From Chromera velia (Eukaryota; Sar; Chromeraceae): a stretch of 20,000 nucleotides of DNA. Below, piece after piece: positions 17,291 to 20,000 of this stretch. Made by a program: the position numbers and the translations under genes. The DNA is taken from assembly GCA_018398765.1 (NCBI GenBank), contig JAHBMJ010005036.1, forward strand, positions 1 through 20,000. The letters are read 5' to 3'. Every line of letters starts with the position of its first letter. Within the stretch, counting starts at the first letter, position 1. Below the pieces are notes generated by a model. The model was not told where the DNA came from. It searched no databases and saw nothing but the letters and a program-made list of their open reading frames with translations.

Positions 17291-18180
17291 AGGCAGGGAG
17301 GCGGATCGAAAGTCAGTAGGCAGATCGAGAGCTAGGGCTCAGAAAGGCAGATATATATAAACAAGCAGTTGCACATGCATGGTACTCTAGCAAGGAACTA
17401 GACAAGGAAAGAGACCAAGTAGACGGGCAACAGGAAATGGGTTGCCGGGTTGCCCAGCACAGGTACGCATGGCAAGGAAGCAGCACGGAAGAAAGGTGGT
17501 GTTCGAAGGCAGAAGAAAATTCATGCAGAGTCATTGCAGACCGAAGAGGTCCATGTAGCTTGGTGGAGGGAACAAGGGAGGCCTCTGGAGGTTGAGACGG
17601 TGTGAGTCACAGCCAAATGAGTCAATCAGTCATCGCGGATGGAAAACTTTGTGAAAAAGTAGACAGAGAACAGCCTTGCAGAAGGAGGAAAGAGGGGCGA
17701 ATACTTCAGACTAGGCAACCGGTTACAGGACCCCAGCCTGGTCCCACAACAGACTGCATGGAATTAAATTGATGCATATATTTTTTCTTTCAGGTATTAT
17801 CCCATGGAGGTGACGGTCAGCATCCAGAAGAAAGAATGTTCAAGTCTGATCAGAGGGCTACAGGGAAGGAACAGAACAGAGGGCAACGGAGACGCACTAA
17901 GTGCTTGAGCATCTCGGACCAGCAGGCCGATAGCCACAAACTCCCAGCAACGCTCCACCCTCCCTCCCACTCCCTCGACACACAAGAGACCAACCAAGGA
18001 AGCTAGATCACCTGCATGCCTAGCCTTTCCTTTCAGACCCCCCCCTTCGTTTTGCGTTGCGCCTCCTTCTCCGCCTCTTTGCTTCTCTTTCTTATCTGTT
18101 GTGCATATCAGTGTGTGTCAGAAAGCGTCTAGGATGATTCTACGATCTTCTCGCGCGCCGATTTCCTTCCAGGGCTCTCC
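17291..18180. other. Spacer without a recognised gene
   Basis: Composition is A/G-rich, turning C/T-rich after about 18000. A TTTTTTCTTTCAG at 17781-17793 could be a splice acceptor, but no convincing exon follows it. Confidence 0.4.
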
Positions 18181-18764
18181 CAGTGGCCGTTTACCAGGAG
18201 TCGCCGCCTGCACACCAACACACCACACGCGAACGACCAGGTATGATTTCTGTCCTTTTTTCTCGAAAGGTCCCAACAGAACAAAAACGAACAAGAAAGA
18301 GAACTCACTACCTCTCTCCCTCCTGCCGGTCAGGGAGAATGAACACCGCCTCCTCCTCCTCTTCCCCTACGCCCTCCCAGCGATGTGCAAACACTGACCA
18401 GCATACACACTCATCTTCTTTCTCACACAGGCAGACAGACACGATGGCAAGCAGACAGACACACGAACAGACCAACAGAGAAACATGCAGTGTCCTCTCA
18501 GGAACACTCGCTGCCACCCTCAGCCGGGCACACAGAAAAAAAAATCAAAAGAAGGCCTTACGCCTCCCCCCTGCAGAAGAAAAGATACTCACTCAAACGG
18601 ATTCATTCGGCCCTGATGTTCCCCCCCTACCAGAACAGACAGACAACATCTCCGGTCCATTTCCAAATCCCCCTTCCCCCTCGATGATCCAGTGGCAGAT
18701 CACAGACAGCCAACCCGCCGCAGAAGACGAAACGAAAACACTCGTGGAGGCAAAACAAAACAAA

Positions 18765-18765
<1 letters not shown>

Positions 18766-18797
<32 letters not shown>
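18766..18797. repeat. (CA)n microsatellite
   Basis: About 15 uninterrupted CA units. Confidence 0.92.
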
Positions 18798-18799
<2 letters not shown>

Positions 18800-18887
18800 C
18801 CCTTGCACCCGACAGCCCACTCTCACAGTAAAAGCAAAACATCACACACAGCCAAAAGAGAAGAGCCCCTCCCAGTCCCCCACCCAC

Positions 18888-19007
18888 CGCCAGCGTTGTC
18901 AGCTCCCCAGTTGCCGCCGCCGCCGGAGCCCCAGTCGTCTCCGCCAGCAGGTGCGCCCTCAGCGCCGGCAGTCCACTCGCCTCCGGCAGGCTGGGCACCC
19001 CACTCCT
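18888..19007 (-). CDS. Candidate Trp/Gly-rich internal or last exon (partial host gene)
   Basis: On the minus strand a possible acceptor, ATTGACGCAG, ends at 19008. It is followed by an open segment reading EEWGAQPAGGEWTAGAEGAP, then DDWGSGGGGNWGADNAGG, up to a possible donor GGCG|GTGGGT at 18887. The segment is 120 bp, has regularly spaced W-G or E-W/D-W motifs, and uses mixed third positions unlike a simple repeat. The frame alternatively runs on to a stop at 18823. Tryptophan-rich acidic tails like this occur in ribosomal protein SA (uS2) and in GW-type Argonaute-binding proteins, but I cannot find other exons in the window, so no function is assigned. Confidence 0.35.
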
Positions 19008-19360
19008 CTGCGTCAATCAATCAATCAGTCAAAAGCAAACAGAAGACAGCAGCAAAAGATGATCAACAACAGAAAAGACACAAGCATAAAAGGGTTCCAG
19101 GAGACCCCTGGCCCGCGTGCACAAACATCCCATCACACCATGTATGCACCAGTCCAAAAACTTCGACTGTCCCCAGAGAGACCCAAAGCGCCAGAGGAGA
19201 GACCAGTCTACATGGAGGCACCAGACCGGACCGAGGCGACAAGAGACACCAAGTCTGCTTCATCCCGCCTCACAGCCCCCCCCGGCCTGCATGCCCGTCT
19301 GCTGTGTGCAAACCTGCCGGTACCATCGGCTGGCCACCCCGCAGCCTTTCTCTAATAAAC

Positions 19361-20000
19361 TACCCAAATCAGAGTGTGGTCACGCACGTACCCGCTCTCT
19401 CTCAGCACTTCTACCTCCCTCTTCGTCCGCAGCGCTCGCTGTCCTGTTCCCTCCGACCTAGATTACCTTTCCTTTGTTTTCTTCCTGCAAACGCCCCACC
19501 CCCCTTCTAACGCCAAACAACCAGAAACAGAACAAAATCCCTCCCATTCTTTCCTTCCACCCCACCTCTTCCCCAGAGGGAAGGCATCCTTTCCAATCAC
19601 CATTTCGGGACACTCCCAAGATTTCTCTTCTCTCCTCTCTCCCCAGCGCCTCCCATCCAAACTGGCCTTTTTTTCCTTTTTCCTCCCCCTCGCGCTCCTG
19701 TTTTTTTCTCCTCCCCCCAAATGAGTCACTGACTCCTACTGAAAACACAACACTTCCCCGCTGTCTTCCTCGTGAGGTACAGGTCTCCCTCTCCTTTTCC
19801 CTCCTTCCAACGTTCTCTTTCTCATCCTTCCTCGTCATCGATCTTCAGGTACAACCCCCCATCTTCGCCGCAGTGAATTAGTCTAAGCCACCGCAGCGCC
19901 AAAACATCAACGAAGACCAGGCCTCCTTCCTATTTGGCCCCCGCGGTTTCTTCTCTCTCATTTCTCCCGCGACCCTCCCTCCCTGCATGCATCTCTCTCC
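19361..20000. other. Pyrimidine-rich spacer
   Basis: C/T-rich on the plus strand, with several CTTCC and CCCTCC runs. TTTCTCTAATAAAC at 19348-19361 contains an AATAAA-like signal on the plus strand. No gene is recognised. If the minus-strand exon above is real, this region would be intron or upstream sequence. Confidence 0.45.

Larger units (their letters stand above)
18181..19360. other. T-poor, C/A-rich region with long chance open frames
   Basis: On the plus strand two overlapping frames (18183-19355 and 18692-19510) stay open for 390 and 272 codons. Both are low-complexity Pro/Ser/Thr/Gln/Arg sequence with no domain. The region is poor in T, so stop codons are rare in every plus-strand frame. 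The first frame begins only with GTG. I do not call either a gene. Confidence 0.5.

Noticed and set aside
18183..19510. Plus-strand frames of 390 and 272 codons
   Set aside because: The strand is T-poor so stops are rare; the sequence is low complexity, contains a (CA)n run, and two frames are open over the same DNA.
1..20000. tRNA, rRNA or CRISPR arrays
   Set aside because: No cloverleaf-like block with a T-loop motif, rRNA segment or spaced palindromic repeat was seen by eye; a covariance-model scan would be decisive for tRNA.

Overview
The window looks like accessory DNA from a nuclear eukaryotic genome, probably a protist or alga. It holds two LTR retrotransposons with eukaryotic families' domain orders, long di- and tetranucleotide arrays, possible GT-AG introns, and no operons, rRNA, tRNA or CRISPR. 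The mix of gypsy and copia elements with huge tetranucleotide tracts would fit, for example, a chromerid alga, but nothing here proves a species.

Layout. Bases 1-2861 are low-complexity flank: a GA tract, a diverged duplication offset by about 237 bp, then about 600 bp of consecutive tetranucleotide arrays (1872-2460). Bases 2867-8778 are a complete Ty3/gypsy element on the minus strand. Its LTRs are 8446-8778 (5') and 2867-3210 (3'), and it is flanked by a 5-bp target-site duplication AATAC. It has a TGG primer-binding site and a purine tract. Its single Gag-Pol frame runs Gag, CCHC knuckle, protease, RT, RNase H, integrase and a C-terminal chromodomain, so it is a chromovirus. Bases 8784-11010 are spacer DNA with several small tandem repeats. 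Bases 11016-17123 are a complete Ty1/copia element on the plus strand. Its LTRs are 11016-11448 and 16697-17123, its duplication is CATGT, and its order is Gag, protease, integrase, RT, RNase H. Bases 17129-20000 are AT-rich and then C-rich spacer. One tryptophan/glycine-rich, exon-like segment on the minus strand (18888-19007) is the only host-gene candidate I can see.

The most striking signal is how the elements are broken. The gypsy Gag-Pol stays in one frame for about 1,657 codons and is interrupted by ten stops, all TAG or TAA and none TGA, with no frameshift. Several fall in glutamine-rich or usual glutamine positions, but one falls where integrases normally have tryptophan. The copia polyprotein has seven TAG and four TGA stops plus three frame changes. 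In both LTR pairs nearly all differences are transitions (about 15:1 and 24:1 by hand count). A cytosine-deamination or RIP-like process explains this best; stop-codon readthrough or reassignment is the competing idea. Neither element looks able to move on its own as read with the standard code.
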